The notes: a model not told the origin generated them from the sequence alone. Positions 15,877 through 25,670 are shown, counted from the first letter of the stretch. The stretch: DNA of 64,000 bases from Mesorhizobium sp. B4-1-4 (GCF_006439395.2 NZ_CP083950.1:310001-374000), one strand, 5' to 3'. Numbers and translations: made by a program.

Positions 15877-18800
15877 TCAGAACGCCTTCGGACAGCTGAA
15901 GCTGGACAGGGCTGGCAGCAGGAAGGGATTGGTCCCCGGTCCGGCCTGGATCGTGTAAGCGACATCTCGTCCGCCGATCACGAAGCGGGCTTCGGTGTTG
16001 GCGCCATTGGCGGTGATGGTCGCCTTGTCCAACAGGCGCTTCAAGGCCCACGGTCCCTCGAATTTAAGAGCGGAGTCGCGGCCTGGCATTTCCGGCAGCA
16101 GGGTGAGACTGGCGGAAGCCGAGGCCGTGCCGTTCGGCCACGTCACTGTGCCTGGCGCGTTCCCCGTCTGGCTGCTCTGGACGGTCTGGCCGTCAATATC
16201 GAGAACCGCGTTGTCCGCGTCGCCATTCAGCGAAAAAGGCGTGATGGTGATCGAAACCGACGGCACCGAGCCGCCGGAAGGGAAGAAGGCGCTGCGGATT
16301 TCGGCGGCCGACTCAAATGATTTCAGGGTCGACTTCGCCAGGTCGCGGCTGGTGCGGGCATCCTGTCTCCAGGTCCATTCCTGGCCGGTCATGTCGATCA
16401 GCGTCGCAAGGTTCTGCGCGAAGAAGCGGTCCATCAGCCCGCCCGGCGCGAAAAGCTTGGCGAAATCCGCCATCGATATCTCTTCCGTGCCGTCGCTGGC
16501 GAAGGGATAGCGACCGTTGACCACCTGCTCGCAGACTTGTGTGACCGTCTGGTCGAGATTCTTGTTGAGGTTGGCCACCGAGGCTTCGGCGACATTGCCC
16601 TCAAACTCGTCCGCTGCCGCGTTGATCATGTGCGCAAGCGGCTTCGGAAGACGCGAGACATTGGCGCGCAGCGTGGAGATCTGCAGCTGCAGGTTGGCGT
16701 TGAACCGTTCGGTCTGTGAAGGGACATCGGCGGACAGCTTCAGGCTTTGAAAGATGTCGCGGAAATTCCGCGTCAACGCATCGAGCGGCCGCCGTCCGCT
16801 GGCGCCGCTGACCAGGGACTGGAAGGATCGAAACTGTGCCTCGACGCTCGCGCCGGCATTCTGCGCAACAGCCGACCCAGAGCCGGCACGGCTCTGTGAC
16901 TTGCCGCCGGCGATCTGCAGGCCGATGCGTGCCAGACCCTTGGCCATGCTGGCGGGGTCCTCCCGTGTCGCGCTGCTCTCGCCTTCGGCCATGGTGTCCT
17001 CCTTCGTCAATGCGGTCTCATCGGCGACCGCCGTGAAGAGCTGATCGAGAGGCGAGTCCGGCGCGGCGAGGGCGGAAAGCGCCAGATATTGAGGCTTGTC
17101 CTTGAGCAACGCCTTGAACTTCAGCTGGTCGAGTACACCGTTCCATGCGAAGGAGAATTCCTTGCCATAGCGGTCGATCAGCTCGGGACCGAGCTTGGGC
17201 AGGTCCTGGTCGATGCCGCCCTGTTCGCCGCCGCCGCCAAGCACCCACTGGTCGTTGACGAGCATCTGCGCGATGCGCGAGAGTTGCGGCAGGAAGAAGC
17301 GGTTGAAGCCGGCGCGCGTGTAAAGCCCGGGAATGTTGAGATCAGCGAGGTCGCTGCCATCCACGCGTTCGAACAGGAGCTGCGCCTCAGGGCCGGCTTT
17401 CGCTTCGACGGAAAAGTTCTCCAGTCTTGCGGCGTAGATCGCCGACTTGATCAGCGCCGAAGCGCGGTCGGCAAGGCTCATGCGCCCAAGCGAGCGTTGC
17501 GCGGCTTCGATCAGCGGCTGGTTGAGTTCGAAGGCGGGATCATAGGCGTCGTCGAGTGCAAGCATTGCGCGCAGATGCTTTTCGAGCTGTGCGCGGCCCT
17601 GGCGGTTGTTCTCGCCGGGATAGCGGTTCTCTTCCCAATCCTGCCTCATCCAGGAAACGATCAGCTCTTCATCGACCTTGGGAGCCTTGCCGCCCAGCAT
17701 CAGGTAGATCTTCAGCGGCTCGTAGAGCGCGATGGGATCGGCCATCCTGGCTTGGATGGTCCGCTCCGCCTGCACCAGGAGCCGGGAGCGGAATGTCCGC
17801 TCGAGCGCTTGCCGATAGGCAGCCCTGGAGGCCGACAGCAGCCTCTCGCGCTGGCTAAGCCCGAACGTCTCCTCGATCGGCTTTCCCTGATCGCCATTCT
17901 CGTACCCGGCCGGCAGGTTGCGCAGCTGGTCGAGCGGGCCGATGACGTTTTCCAGGTCGACGTCGGTCACCGTCGTGCTCTTGAGCAGCGAATCCGCGCT
18001 GTCGCGATAGTGCGCCATGGCCTGCCTGGTGGAGGCGATCAGAGATTTGTTGGCAAAGAAGCTGAGGCCGAGCACGCCGAGCGCCGCCAGGGCGGCCAGC
18101 GCAATCGCGGCGAGGCCACCAAGCCTGGCAAGCCTGGCGCGCCGTTCGGCCGTCCGGTCGAAGGATACCCAGCCCGATTCCGCGAAGATCACATTGGTCA
18201 GGAGATCGTGCAGGAAGAAGCTCTTGCCGGTGCCGGAAAGATGCGCCTGCGAGGCACTGCCGAAGCTGCGGCCGATTGTGCCCAGCACCTGGTCGAACGG
18301 TGTTCCTTCCTGAGTACCGGAGGAGAAATAGAGACCCCGCAGGCTGACATTCACCCGCAATCGAGAGGCATCGAACAAACTGCCGATGAAATGCGTTATC
18401 CGGTTCCTGAGTGCGCCAAACTGCGCCGGGAAGCCGAAGATGGCTATGCGCGCCACAGGGTCGGCCTCTTCCTGCAGGCGATCGACAACTTCTTCTGCCA
18501 AGCGCTTCGCCAGCCCGTCGAATTCGGCCGGTGCCTCGCCGGCCATGTTCCTTGTGCGATCGGCGGTCTGGAACGTCGCGCCCCACACCTTGCGCCTGCG
18601 CGCCTCGTCGAATTCACCGAAATAATCCATGAAGCCGGAGACGAGATCGGCTTTGGTGAAAAGCAGATAGACGGGAAACTGGATATTCAGCACCTCGTGC
18701 AATTCGCGCAGGCGGTTTCTTATCTCGGCGACATGCGCCTCGATTTGCTGGTCGTCGAGACCAATGAGATCAGCGAGGCTGATGGCGAGGATCACGCCGT

Positions 18801-19434
18801 TGATCGGTTGCCTGGTGCGGTTCTTCTTGAGCAATCCGAGGAAAGCAAGCCAGCTTGCCTTGTCGCGCTCGCGGTCCGATTCCTGCGTCGTGTAGCGGCC
18901 GGCCGTGTCGATCAGCACCGCCTCATCGGTAAACCACCAATCGCATGACCGCGTGCCGCCGACGCCGGCCACCGGCTGGGCATTGCCGGAGCCCGCAAGC
19001 GGAAATTTCAGCCCGGAATTGACCAGGGCCGTTGTCTTGCCGGCGCCTGGCGGGCCGATGATGATGTACCAGGGAATATCATAGAGGAAGTTGCGCTTGC
19101 CGCTCGTCCGCTTCAGCGTCGCGATGGCTTCGCTCATGCGCGCTTCGAGCGCCTGTGAATCGTCGTTCCGCTCGTCTCCGCGCACAATGGCCGTTTCGAG
19201 CGCCTTTTGCGCCTTGCGCCTTTGCCAGAAGCGAATGCCATAGAACAGCGCCAGCACCGCAATGGTGACGCCGATGATCACTGCCCTGAGCCAGATGGAT
19301 CCAAGCGGGTGGGTATCGGCGAAGCGGATCAGCGGTCCGGCATACCAGACGGCGGCCGAGTAGCCGGCCAAGGCAAGCATGCTGAATATCCGCAGCGCCC
19401 AGCGGATCAGCCGCTCCTCGCCGCGCCCGCTCAC
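15877..19434 (-). CDS. tssM: T6SS membrane-complex protein TssM (IcmF/ImpL), first copy
   Basis: 1185 aa, the usual TssM size. There are two membrane segments near the N-terminus (about 13-33 and 49-68), a cytoplasmic NTPase-like domain with Walker A GPPGAGKT (127-134) and VLIDTAGR, and a third membrane segment near 440-460, followed by a large periplasmic IcmF domain and a C-terminal beta domain (SITITPFSLNGD, FEGPWALKRLLD) that contacts TssJ. It overlaps the preceding tssL by 4 bases (ATGA). It forms the trans-envelope channel with TssL and TssJ. This island has a second TssM at 30116-33655; the two have comparable length and layout but diverged sequence. Confidence 0.95.
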   Translation of the reverse strand: MSGRGEERLIRWALRIFSMLALAGYSAAVWYAGPLIRFADTHPLGSIWLRAVIIGVTIAVLALFYGIRFWQRRKAQKALETAIVRGDERNDDSQALEARMSEAIATLKRTSGKRNFLYDIPWYIIIGPPGAGKTTALVNSGLKFPLAGSGNAQPVAGVGGTRSCDWWFTDEAVLIDTAGRYTTQESDRERDKASWLAFLGLLKKNRTRQPINGVILAISLADLIGLDDQQIEAHVAEIRNRLRELHEVLNIQFPVYLLFTKADLVSGFMDYFGEFDEARRRKVWGATFQTADRTRNMAGEAPAEFDGLAKRLAEEVVDRLQEEADPVARIAIFGFPAQFGALRNRITHFIGSLFDASRLRVNVSLRGLYFSSGTQEGTPFDQVLGTIGRSFGSASQAHLSGTGKSFFLHDLLTNVIFAESGWVSFDRTAERRARLARLGGLAAIALAALAALGVLGLSFFANKSLIASTRQAMAHYRDSADSLLKSTTVTDVDLENVIGPLDQLRNLPAGYENGDQGKPIEETFGLSQRERLLSASRAAYRQALERTFRSRLLVQAERTIQARMADPIALYEPLKIYLMLGGKAPKVDEELIVSWMRQDWEENRYPGENNRQGRAQLEKHLRAMLALDDAYDPAFELNQPLIEAAQRSLGRMSLADRASALIKSAIYAARLENFSVEAKAGPEAQLLFERVDGSDLADLNIPGLYTRAGFNRFFLPQLSRIAQMLVNDQWVLGGGGEQGGIDQDLPKLGPELIDRYGKEFSFAWNGVLDQLKFKALLKDKPQYLALSALAAPDSPLDQLFTAVADETALTKEDTMAEGESSATREDPASMAKGLARIGLQIAGGKSQSRAGSGSAVAQNAGASVEAQFRSFQSLVSGASGRRPLDALTRNFRDIFQSLKLSADVPSQTERFNANLQLQISTLRANVSRLPKPLAHMINAAADEFEGNVAEASVANLNKNLDQTVTQVCEQVVNGRYPFASDGTEEISMADFAKLFAPGGLMDRFFAQNLATLIDMTGQEWTWRQDARTSRDLAKSTLKSFESAAEIRSAFFPSGGSVPSVSITITPFSLNGDADNAVLDIDGQTVQSSQTGNAPGTVTWPNGTASASASLTLLPEMPGRDSALKFEGPWALKRLLDKATITANGANTEARFVIGGRDVAYTIQAGPGTNPFLLPALSSFSCPKAF

Positions 19435-20936
19435 AACGTCTCGTCCTTTGGGATCATCACGTCGACGCGGCGGTTCCTGGCGCGGCCATCCGCCGTCGCA
19501 TTGTCGGCAATGGGCTCGTCTTCGCCCTTGCCGTCGACGCTCAGACGCGATGGATCCTTCAATTGCTTGGCCATCATGGCCTGCACCGCTTTCGCGCGCG
19601 CGACGGAGAGATCGAAATTCGATTTGAACGTGCTCGACTTCTTCGGCTTTACATTGTCGGTGTGGCCGACGATCCTGATCGGTCCGGGTTCGGCGTCGAG
19701 CGCCGTGGCGATATCCGCCGCGATGGGCTGGAACTGTGCCTTCAACTCAGCCTGGCCGGATGCGAACAAAAGCTGGTTGCTGATCTCGACAACGATAAAG
19801 TCGCCCTTCGTGCCGACGCTCAGTCCGCCAGCGGCGATCTCCTTGGCGAGTGTAGCGCGGATGCGGTCGATCTGCGTGGTGCTTGGAGGAACTGGCGGCG
19901 GCGGGTTGGCTTGCACCGGTTCAGCGGGTGCCGCCACACTGGCGCGTTCAATGGTAACCGGGGTAGAAGGATTGAGCGCCAGCAACTCGCCGGCGGTTGC
20001 ATCGCCTTCATCGGTGATCAATATCCGTAGACCGAAGAAGGCGGCAGTCACCAGAGCCGTCGCGGCAGCCGCAATCGCCCAGAGCGGCAGCCTCCTCCTT
20101 GGCTTGGCCATCGCCGCAGCCATGCCTTGCCACCGCGGAGAAATGTCCTCGGGGGGGCGCGGCCTGAAATAGCGCAGCGTGTCGTAGACGTCGCGCCGGA
20201 CGCGTTCGAGCATGTTCGGCCCGCCAGGCAATCCCCGGTACTGGCCTTGGAATCCCAGCGACAGGCAGGCATGCATCAATTCGAGCAGGTCGTAATGCGC
20301 TTCATGCTTGGCGAGGATATTGTTCAGCGCTTCGTAGAAGCTGGCGCCTGTCGGTTGCATGTGGAAGAACTGCACCACCAGACTGTGCTGAAGCCAGGTT
20401 TCCTTGTTCGGCCAGGGCAGGTTGCCGACGAGATCGTCGGCGGTTTCGCAAAGTGCGAATTTCGCGATCCGCGCATCTTCTTCCACGATGCCGGCTTTGG
20501 CGACGGTACGGTCGAAGGTCTCGATGGCGTCTGCTATATGCTCCGCCAAGGCCGCCGCTTGCCGTTCGACCGGGATCAGCCGCAATTGACCGAACAGCAG
20601 AAGCAAAGGGCCCGCAGCGGCAAGGAGAGGATTTGCGGCGGCATACTCCACGCCAGCAGTGGCGTCGAGCAAGACATCCTGCTGCAATGCCGGTGTCGCT
20701 GCGGGCATCATTCCGTGCTTGGCCTCCTGGACGACCACGGTTCCGGACGACCAGCCGGGCGGCACCTGCCGGCCGACGCCGGGGTCGAATACGGTCGATT
20801 CCCTGGCGGGCGATGGACGAGGTCGCACGCTTTGCGGACCGGAACTACCGGGAGCCACGAGCGGCTTTTGCCTTGGCCGCGGCGCGCGGATGACGGTTTT
20901 GTCCGGCGGCTCGGAGGGATCGTCCTTCGAGCTCAT
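19431..20936 (-). CDS. tssL: T6SS protein TssL (DotU/ImpK) with OmpA C-terminus, first copy
   Basis: 501 aa from ATG 20936. A TTG at 20960 gives 8 extra residues but is less likely. A cytoplasmic DotU domain (about 85-255, ending LSLGFQGQYRG) is followed by one membrane segment (LWAIAAAATALVTAAFF), a Pro-rich linker and an OmpA peptidoglycan-binding domain (FASGQAELKAQF, VGHTDNVK, NRRVDVMIP). With this start, Thr14 sits in DKTVIR, the context in which Agrobacterium TssL is reported to be phosphorylated by PpkA and bound by the FHA protein. It is transcribed just before the first tssM and shares a 4-base overlap. Confidence 0.93.
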   Translation of the reverse strand: MSSKDDPSEPPDKTVIRAPRPRQKPLVAPGSSGPQSVRPRPSPARESTVFDPGVGRQVPPGWSSGTVVVQEAKHGMMPAATPALQQDVLLDATAGVEYAAANPLLAAAGPLLLLFGQLRLIPVERQAAALAEHIADAIETFDRTVAKAGIVEEDARIAKFALCETADDLVGNLPWPNKETWLQHSLVVQFFHMQPTGASFYEALNNILAKHEAHYDLLELMHACLSLGFQGQYRGLPGGPNMLERVRRDVYDTLRYFRPRPPEDISPRWQGMAAAMAKPRRRLPLWAIAAAATALVTAAFFGLRILITDEGDATAGELLALNPSTPVTIERASVAAPAEPVQANPPPPVPPSTTQIDRIRATLAKEIAAGGLSVGTKGDFIVVEISNQLLFASGQAELKAQFQPIAADIATALDAEPGPIRIVGHTDNVKPKKSSTFKSNFDLSVARAKAVQAMMAKQLKDPSRLSVDGKGEDEPIADNATADGRARNRRVDVMIPKDETL

Positions 20937-21228
20937 TGGCGCACCATCGTAGGGGTCCAACGAGCTTCTTTCAGGTCCGATGAAAGATGCGCACCGGGCT
21001 GAGTATCAACAACGAGCCGCACGGAAAGACCGATCTTGCCGAAACATGACATTCCTGCACACGCTCCAAGCCACGCCGCTTTGCCAGCCAGGCAAGCTCC
21101 CACGTGCTATCCTAGTCGCACAGCAAGCTGATTGAAATCGGAAAGCAGGATGACCAAAGAAGCGGATTTCCCACGAGGCCGGTCGCACAGCCTGTAAGAG
21201 CCGTGTTCGCGACTTTTGCCGAGCATGG
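20937..21228. other. gap between FHA gene and tssL, no gene seen
   Basis: A 292-base break in an otherwise tightly packed minus-strand series. No credible gene on either strand. A short hairpin (TTTGCC / GGCAA, about 21080-21095) could attenuate or end transcription from the FHA gene, in which case a promoter for tssL-tssM-pppA-ppkA should lie to its left, nearer tssL. The promoter itself is not identifiable by eye. Confidence 0.4.
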
Positions 21229-22308
21229 CTATTTCTGCTTGCCAGCCTTGGCGTAGGCGTCGGCGAAATAGGCAAGGAAGACATCCAGCATGCCGTTTTC
21301 GTGCTTGTCCTCCATCGTCCGCCACGTTGCGACGAGCGCATCCCAGGCTTGGCTTTTCCTGGATGAAAAGGACGCCGGCGGGATTCTTTTGGCGGTCGCC
21401 TCCGGCGACAGGTCGTCGAGCAATCTCGAGAGCGCGGCCTGCATGGCGGCGTAGGTCGCGATTTCGTGGGTCTTCAGGTCGCGGAACGCGTCCTCGATGC
21501 TATGCCTGGCATCGAGATAGCCGGCCCGGCGCTTGGCAAACATGATCTCCAATATGTCATCGGTGCCCGGAACGAATTTCAGCGGGTTGTTGTCCTCGGC
21601 GCCGATCATCGTGCGGTTCGCGCTTTTGGCGAGCACCTTGGCCGCCGCGCGCGCCTTGAGCAGCAAGGACAGTTGCTCGACGGTCGTTCTCAACACCGAG
21701 CCGATCTCGGCGGCGACGTCATGCGGGTTACGCGACTGCAATAACTCCGGCGATAAGCCGGCTGCCTTGGCGATTTCGCGAAGTATCCCGTCCGCTTCCA
21801 CTGGCTGCATGGCAGCGACAGCCGGGCTGGGCTGCAGTGCCGGAGACGTCGACAGCGGCGCTGCCTCGACGGGGCGCTGCTGCGCCGGATTGGGGAATTG
21901 CACACCGCCGGGTTCAAGCTGTCTTCCCGTCGACGATGGCAACTCGTGCTGCGTCGAACCGGTCCTGGCTTGTGGACGACCGGTAGTAACGCTCTCTTGG
22001 TCAAAGGAAACGACGATGATATAACGGCCGATCAGCAGCCGGTCGCCTTGGGTTAGCCGGTGCGGCGCATTCATGCGCTGGCTGGAGCCGTTGACGAAAG
22101 TGCCGTTGCGCGAGACGTCAAGAAGCCAGAACGAGCCCGCCTGGTAGCGGACTTCGCAATGCCGGCCCGAGATGAACTTGTCGGGGTCGGACAGCGTCCA
22201 GTCGCAATTTTCGCGCCCGATTTCGAAGCTGCGGTCGCGGGCGCCGTAGCTCGTCGCGATGCCTGGCGGCACCTTGTCAACATTGCTGATCTGGAGCGAA
22301 ATGAACAT
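21229..22308 (-). CDS. tagH: T6SS FHA-domain protein (TagH/Fha), accessory copy
   Basis: 359 aa from ATG 22308; an upstream start at 22341 adds 11 residues. The N-terminal FHA domain has the full phosphothreonine-binding set: GRENCDW, SGRHCEV and SRNGTFVNG. A Pro/Gln-rich linker leads to the C-terminal T6SS FHA-associated domain (about 235-359; FVPGTDDILEIMFAKRRAGY, MLDVFLAYFADAYAK). The predicted role is binding phosphorylated TssL or kinase and promoting assembly. It lies before the first tssL-tssM-pppA-ppkA set and is divergent from vgrG. A second FHA protein is encoded in the main operon. Confidence 0.9.
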   Translation of the reverse strand: MFISLQISNVDKVPPGIATSYGARDRSFEIGRENCDWTLSDPDKFISGRHCEVRYQAGSFWLLDVSRNGTFVNGSSQRMNAPHRLTQGDRLLIGRYIIVVSFDQESVTTGRPQARTGSTQHELPSSTGRQLEPGGVQFPNPAQQRPVEAAPLSTSPALQPSPAVAAMQPVEADGILREIAKAAGLSPELLQSRNPHDVAAEIGSVLRTTVEQLSLLLKARAAAKVLAKSANRTMIGAEDNNPLKFVPGTDDILEIMFAKRRAGYLDARHSIEDAFRDLKTHEIATYAAMQAALSRLLDDLSPEATAKRIPPASFSSRKSQAWDALVATWRTMEDKHENGMLDVFLAYFADAYAKAGKQK

Positions 22309-22539
22309 TCGAAACCACTGACAATCCTGAATCCTAGACATTCTAGCAGCTTGCCAGCGCAGTGGGACAGGTGCGTTTCACATGAACGCACGCCATGGTT
22401 TAGCCCTTGCTCTTATTTGGCCTTCATCAAACATATGCTACGCTTGCAGCGATCCGATGCGGTGAATTCGAAAACCTTCCGAACGTGAGGGCGGGGCTTC
22501 AATCCATCACACTGGCCGCGTCGAGGAGGGGCACGACCC

Positions 22540-24867
22540 ATGCCGAACGAACGTGCCACGGTTGTACAGACGCCCGTCGACGCCGACGTGCTGACCTTTA
22601 CTCATCTCGTCGGTCGTGACGAGATCAGCCGATGTTTCGCCTATACCGTCGGGTTCGTCAGCAAGAGCCGTGACGTCGATCCGCTGAAGATGCTGGGCGG
22701 CGTCGTTTCCGTCGAAGGTGAATCCGATCCAAAGCGCTGGTTCAGCGGCCTGGTGTCGGATTTCAAGCTAACGCGCATAGAGGATCGGTTGGCCTATTAC
22801 GAGGCCAGCGTCAGGCCATGGCTCTGGTTCCTCGGCAACACCACCGACTGCCGCATTTTCCAGAACATGACCGCTGTCGAGATCGTCGAAAAGATCTTTG
22901 CGAAATACGGCATCGCAAAATTCGAGAAGCGACTGCAGGGTTCCTATCCGTCGCGCGAATACTGTGTCCAATATGACGAGAGCGACCTCGATTTCGTGCA
23001 GCGATTGTTCGAACACGAAGGCATCTTCTATTTCTTCGAGCATGATGAGGGCAAGCACACGCTCGTGCTGTGCGACGCGATGAACAAGCTGAAGCCAGCG
23101 CCAGGCTACGAGAAGGTGCTTTACAATTTCGAGGGCCATGGCTCGCGACGCGATGTCGAATACATCACCGAATGGATTCCAGGCAGTGCGGTGCGTCCGG
23201 GCGCCTACGCTCATACGGATTATGACTTCGAGAAGCCCGGCGCCGACCTGATGGCGAAGTCCTCCCAACCCTTCAGCCACAAGGAGGCTTCTGGCGAGAA
23301 CTATCGGCAGCCCGGAGCGCATCTGGATGTCGGGCGCGGCGACACGATCGCCGGCATCCGGCGTGAGGAACTGCAGGCCGTTCACCAGCACAGCACAGCG
23401 GTTGGCACTGTGCGCGGCCTCTTTTCCGGCTGCAAATTCACGCTGGAAAGTTTTCCGCGCGACGACCAGAACCAGGAATATCTGGTGGTCAGCGCCGAAT
23501 ACCGGCTGTTCGATCCGGGTTACCGGACGCAGAATGAGGCCCATAGCGAGAATTTCAAGGTGGTGCTCGGCGTTGCGCCCACCAAATTGCCTTACCGGCC
23601 AGCGCGCATTACACCGCGACCGATCATGCGTGGCCCGCAGACCGCGACGGTGGTAGGTCCTTCGGGCGAGGAGATTTTCACCGACAAATATGCCCGAGTG
23701 AAGGTGCAGTTCCATTGGGACCGCCTCGGCAAGAAGGACCAGAACTCGTCCTGTTTCGTGCGCGTGTCGCAGACCTGGGCCGGCAGCGGCTGGGGCTTCA
23801 TCCAGATCCCGCGCATCGGCCAGGAGGTCATCGTCGATTTCATCGAGGGCGATCCGGACCTGCCGATCATCACCGGCCGCGTGTACAACGCCGCCGAGAT
23901 GCCGCCTTACGCGCTGCCGGGCAACGCGACGCAATCTGGCTGGAAGTCCAATTCCTCGAAAGGCGGCGGCGGCTACAACGAGCTGATGTTCGAGGACAAG
24001 GCTGGTTCCGAACTGGTCAATTTCCAGGCTCAGAAGGACCACCATCTGCTGATCAAGCACGACCGTAACAAGACGGTGCAGCACGACCAGTCCGATCGCA
24101 TCGATCACGACGCCAAGCATTCCGTGGGCCACAATCTTGACGAGGACGTCGGCAACAACAAGACCGTCAAGGTCGGCGTCGATCAGACCACTCATATCGG
24201 CAGCAATGACACCGAGACGGTGGGCGCGAACCGCTCGCTGACCGTCGGCGCCAACGAGACCATCCATGTCGTTGGCAATTCGACGGAAAACATTGACTCC
24301 AGTCATTCGCAGACCGTGGCGATCGTCCAGACCATCACGGTGGGTGCCGCGCGCGTCGACACGGTGGGGGCTTCCGAGACGCGAAGTGTCGGAGCGGTGC
24401 AGACGAACACGATCGGGGCCTCGCGGAGCGTGACCGTCGGTGCGGGACAGAGCCACAGCATTGGCACGTCGGACAGCTGGACGGTGGGGGCAAACCAATC
24501 GGTCGATGTTGGCGCAAACCAGAGCTTCAACATAGGTGGAGCGCATGCCTCCCAGATCGGCAAGGGACGGGACGCCAAGATCGCCGAGGACGATGCGACC
24601 GATGTCGGCGGTTCGCGGGCGTTGAAAATAGCCAAAGGCAGTCTGGTAGAGGTCGGCGAGGACGGAGCCATAAAGGTCGGCAAGACCCTGATCATTGAAG
24701 CTGGCGATGCCATCACAATTACATGTGGCTCGGCTGCGATCGCTATGAAGAAGGACGGCACGATCAACATTTCCGGCAAGGATATTACCGTCAATGGGTC
24801 GGGTAAGATCAATGTGAAGGCATCGAGCGACATCACCATGAAAGGCTCGGAGATAAAGCAGAACTGA
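22540..24867 (+). CDS. vgrG: T6SS spike protein VgrG
   Basis: 775 aa. The gp27-like hub (residues about 1-370; FSGLVSDFKL, YVQYDESDLDFVQRLFEHEGIFYFFEH) and gp5-like OB fold (about 380-470; KVQFHWDRLGKKDQNSSCFVRVSQTWAG, GDPDLPIITGRVYN) are canonical. They are followed by a long beta-helical needle of repeated VGANxS / TVGA units (about 530-720) and a short tail with CGSAAIAMKKDG. No extra enzymatic domain is present, so this is a structural spike that carries effectors non-covalently. GAGGAGGGG lies 8 bases upstream of the ATG. It is divergent from the FHA gene and heads a three-gene plus-strand group; the only PAAR-like gene nearby is the DUF4150 gene. Confidence 0.96.
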   Translation: MPNERATVVQTPVDADVLTFTHLVGRDEISRCFAYTVGFVSKSRDVDPLKMLGGVVSVEGESDPKRWFSGLVSDFKLTRIEDRLAYYEASVRPWLWFLGNTTDCRIFQNMTAVEIVEKIFAKYGIAKFEKRLQGSYPSREYCVQYDESDLDFVQRLFEHEGIFYFFEHDEGKHTLVLCDAMNKLKPAPGYEKVLYNFEGHGSRRDVEYITEWIPGSAVRPGAYAHTDYDFEKPGADLMAKSSQPFSHKEASGENYRQPGAHLDVGRGDTIAGIRREELQAVHQHSTAVGTVRGLFSGCKFTLESFPRDDQNQEYLVVSAEYRLFDPGYRTQNEAHSENFKVVLGVAPTKLPYRPARITPRPIMRGPQTATVVGPSGEEIFTDKYARVKVQFHWDRLGKKDQNSSCFVRVSQTWAGSGWGFIQIPRIGQEVIVDFIEGDPDLPIITGRVYNAAEMPPYALPGNATQSGWKSNSSKGGGGYNELMFEDKAGSELVNFQAQKDHHLLIKHDRNKTVQHDQSDRIDHDAKHSVGHNLDEDVGNNKTVKVGVDQTTHIGSNDTETVGANRSLTVGANETIHVVGNSTENIDSSHSQTVAIVQTITVGAARVDTVGASETRSVGAVQTNTIGASRSVTVGAGQSHSIGTSDSWTVGANQSVDVGANQSFNIGGAHASQIGKGRDAKIAEDDATDVGGSRALKIAKGSLVEVGEDGAIKVGKTLIIEAGDAITITCGSAAIAMKKDGTINISGKDITVNGSGKINVKASSDITMKGSEIKQN

Positions 24868-24876
24868 GGGGCCTCG

Positions 24877-25302
24877 ATGACAAAGATCGTAGAGCGAATT
24901 GAAGGCGTGGTGATTGGCATATTCCTGGGCTTCGGCGAGGACGCGCCCCTTGTCGTCTTCCCGGGAAACCCTCGAGAAACAGCAGCGGCCGCGCGCAGCC
25001 TCACTGAGCTCACGTCGGACATGATCGGCGCGGAGGTGGCGCTGTTGTTCCAGGATGGAGATCCCGGTCGACCGTTGATTGTCGGGCGCATCATCGATCC
25101 CGCGCACCGGCCAAATGTTCCCCACGTCATCAGAGACGGTGAGAAAATGAGGATCACTGCGAATGAACGTCTTGAGCTGCGGTGCGGCAAAGCTACGATC
25201 ATCATGGAAAAGGATGGGCACATCACCATCCGCGGCACCTATGTGACCAGCCACGCAAGTGCCACCAACCGCCTCCGCGGTGGCTCGGTCAATCTGAACT
25301 GA
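24877..25302 (+). CDS. DUF6484-type protein with VgrG-like tail
   Basis: 141 aa, starting 9 bases after vgrG. The N-terminal part resembles DUF6484 (RIEGVVIGIFLGFGEDAPLVVFPGNP, DGDPGRPLIVGRIIDP), a small OB-like fold common in T6SS spike loci. The C-terminal 47 residues (RCGKATIIMEKDGHITIRG) closely follow the end of the neighbouring VgrG (TCGSAAIAMKKDGTINISG), suggesting a short beta-helix that could trimerise or cap a spike. It overlaps the next gene by one base (TGATG). Function: probably spike assembly or effector loading; not demonstrated. Confidence 0.75.
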   Translation: MTKIVERIEGVVIGIFLGFGEDAPLVVFPGNPRETAAAARSLTELTSDMIGAEVALLFQDGDPGRPLIVGRIIDPAHRPNVPHVIRDGEKMRITANERLELRCGKATIIMEKDGHITIRGTYVTSHASATNRLRGGSVNLN

Positions 25303-25670
25303 TGCCAGCGCCCGTTCTTCGCGAGATTGTCCGCCAACACGCTGAGATGGCTGCGTTCCTCTGGACTGTCTACGACTACAACCTGCTCAACCCCGGCAAG
25401 AATCCGGACATGGATGAGGAGCGGCTTGCCCGACTCGTCGAGCGTTTGGAAGCACATCTTGACGGATTGCGAGTGGCTGGCGAGGTCGGCATCGAGATCG
25501 CGAGCGAGCGCTACGCCGAATATCCCGAAGCCGGGGAATTATTCGTCATGCGCATGCTGTCGATCAAAGAGGCGTTGCGCATTGCCGATCTCGACCTCAG
25601 AAGGGTGCGGGCTTATCTGGCTGCGAAGCCCAACCCAGACACGCCGGCCGTCTCAGGCCGTCAGGTGTAG
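25302..25670 (+). CDS. truncated TIGR02270-like T6SS-associated protein
   Basis: 122 aa. The sequence (MAAFLWTVYDYNLL, LARLVERLEAHLDGLRVAGEVG) is close to the N-terminal region I associate with TIGR02270, proteins of about 400 aa with HEAT-like helical repeats next to T6SS genes. Here the product ends after a short helical part and a Pro-rich tail; no continuation is visible in any frame before the convergent propeller gene, whose end overlaps by 10 bases. It is either a deliberately short variant or a 3'-truncated gene left by recombination at this cargo site. Start fixed by the TGATG overlap with the DUF6484 gene. Confidence 0.6.
   Translation: MPAPVLREIVRQHAEMAAFLWTVYDYNLLNPGKNPDMDEERLARLVERLEAHLDGLRVAGEVGIEIASERYAEYPEAGELFVMRMLSIKEALRIADLDLRRVRAYLAAKPNPDTPAVSGRQV

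Noticed and set aside
17089-18948. Open frame of 619 codons on the plus strand opposite the first tssM
   Set aside because: Same reason: composition is that of a complementary-strand shadow and the minus strand has TssM motifs throughout.
24130-24560. Short recurring units in the 3' half of vgrG, considered as a CRISPR-like or tandem repeat array
   Set aside because: They are in frame and encode the beta-helix VGAN/TVGA repeats of the VgrG needle; spacing and sequence are variable and there are no spacers.
22768-25254. Open frame of 828 codons on the minus strand opposite vgrG
   Set aside because: It mirrors the codon pattern of vgrG and the DUF6484 gene; its translation has no family features, while the plus strand encodes clear VgrG motifs.
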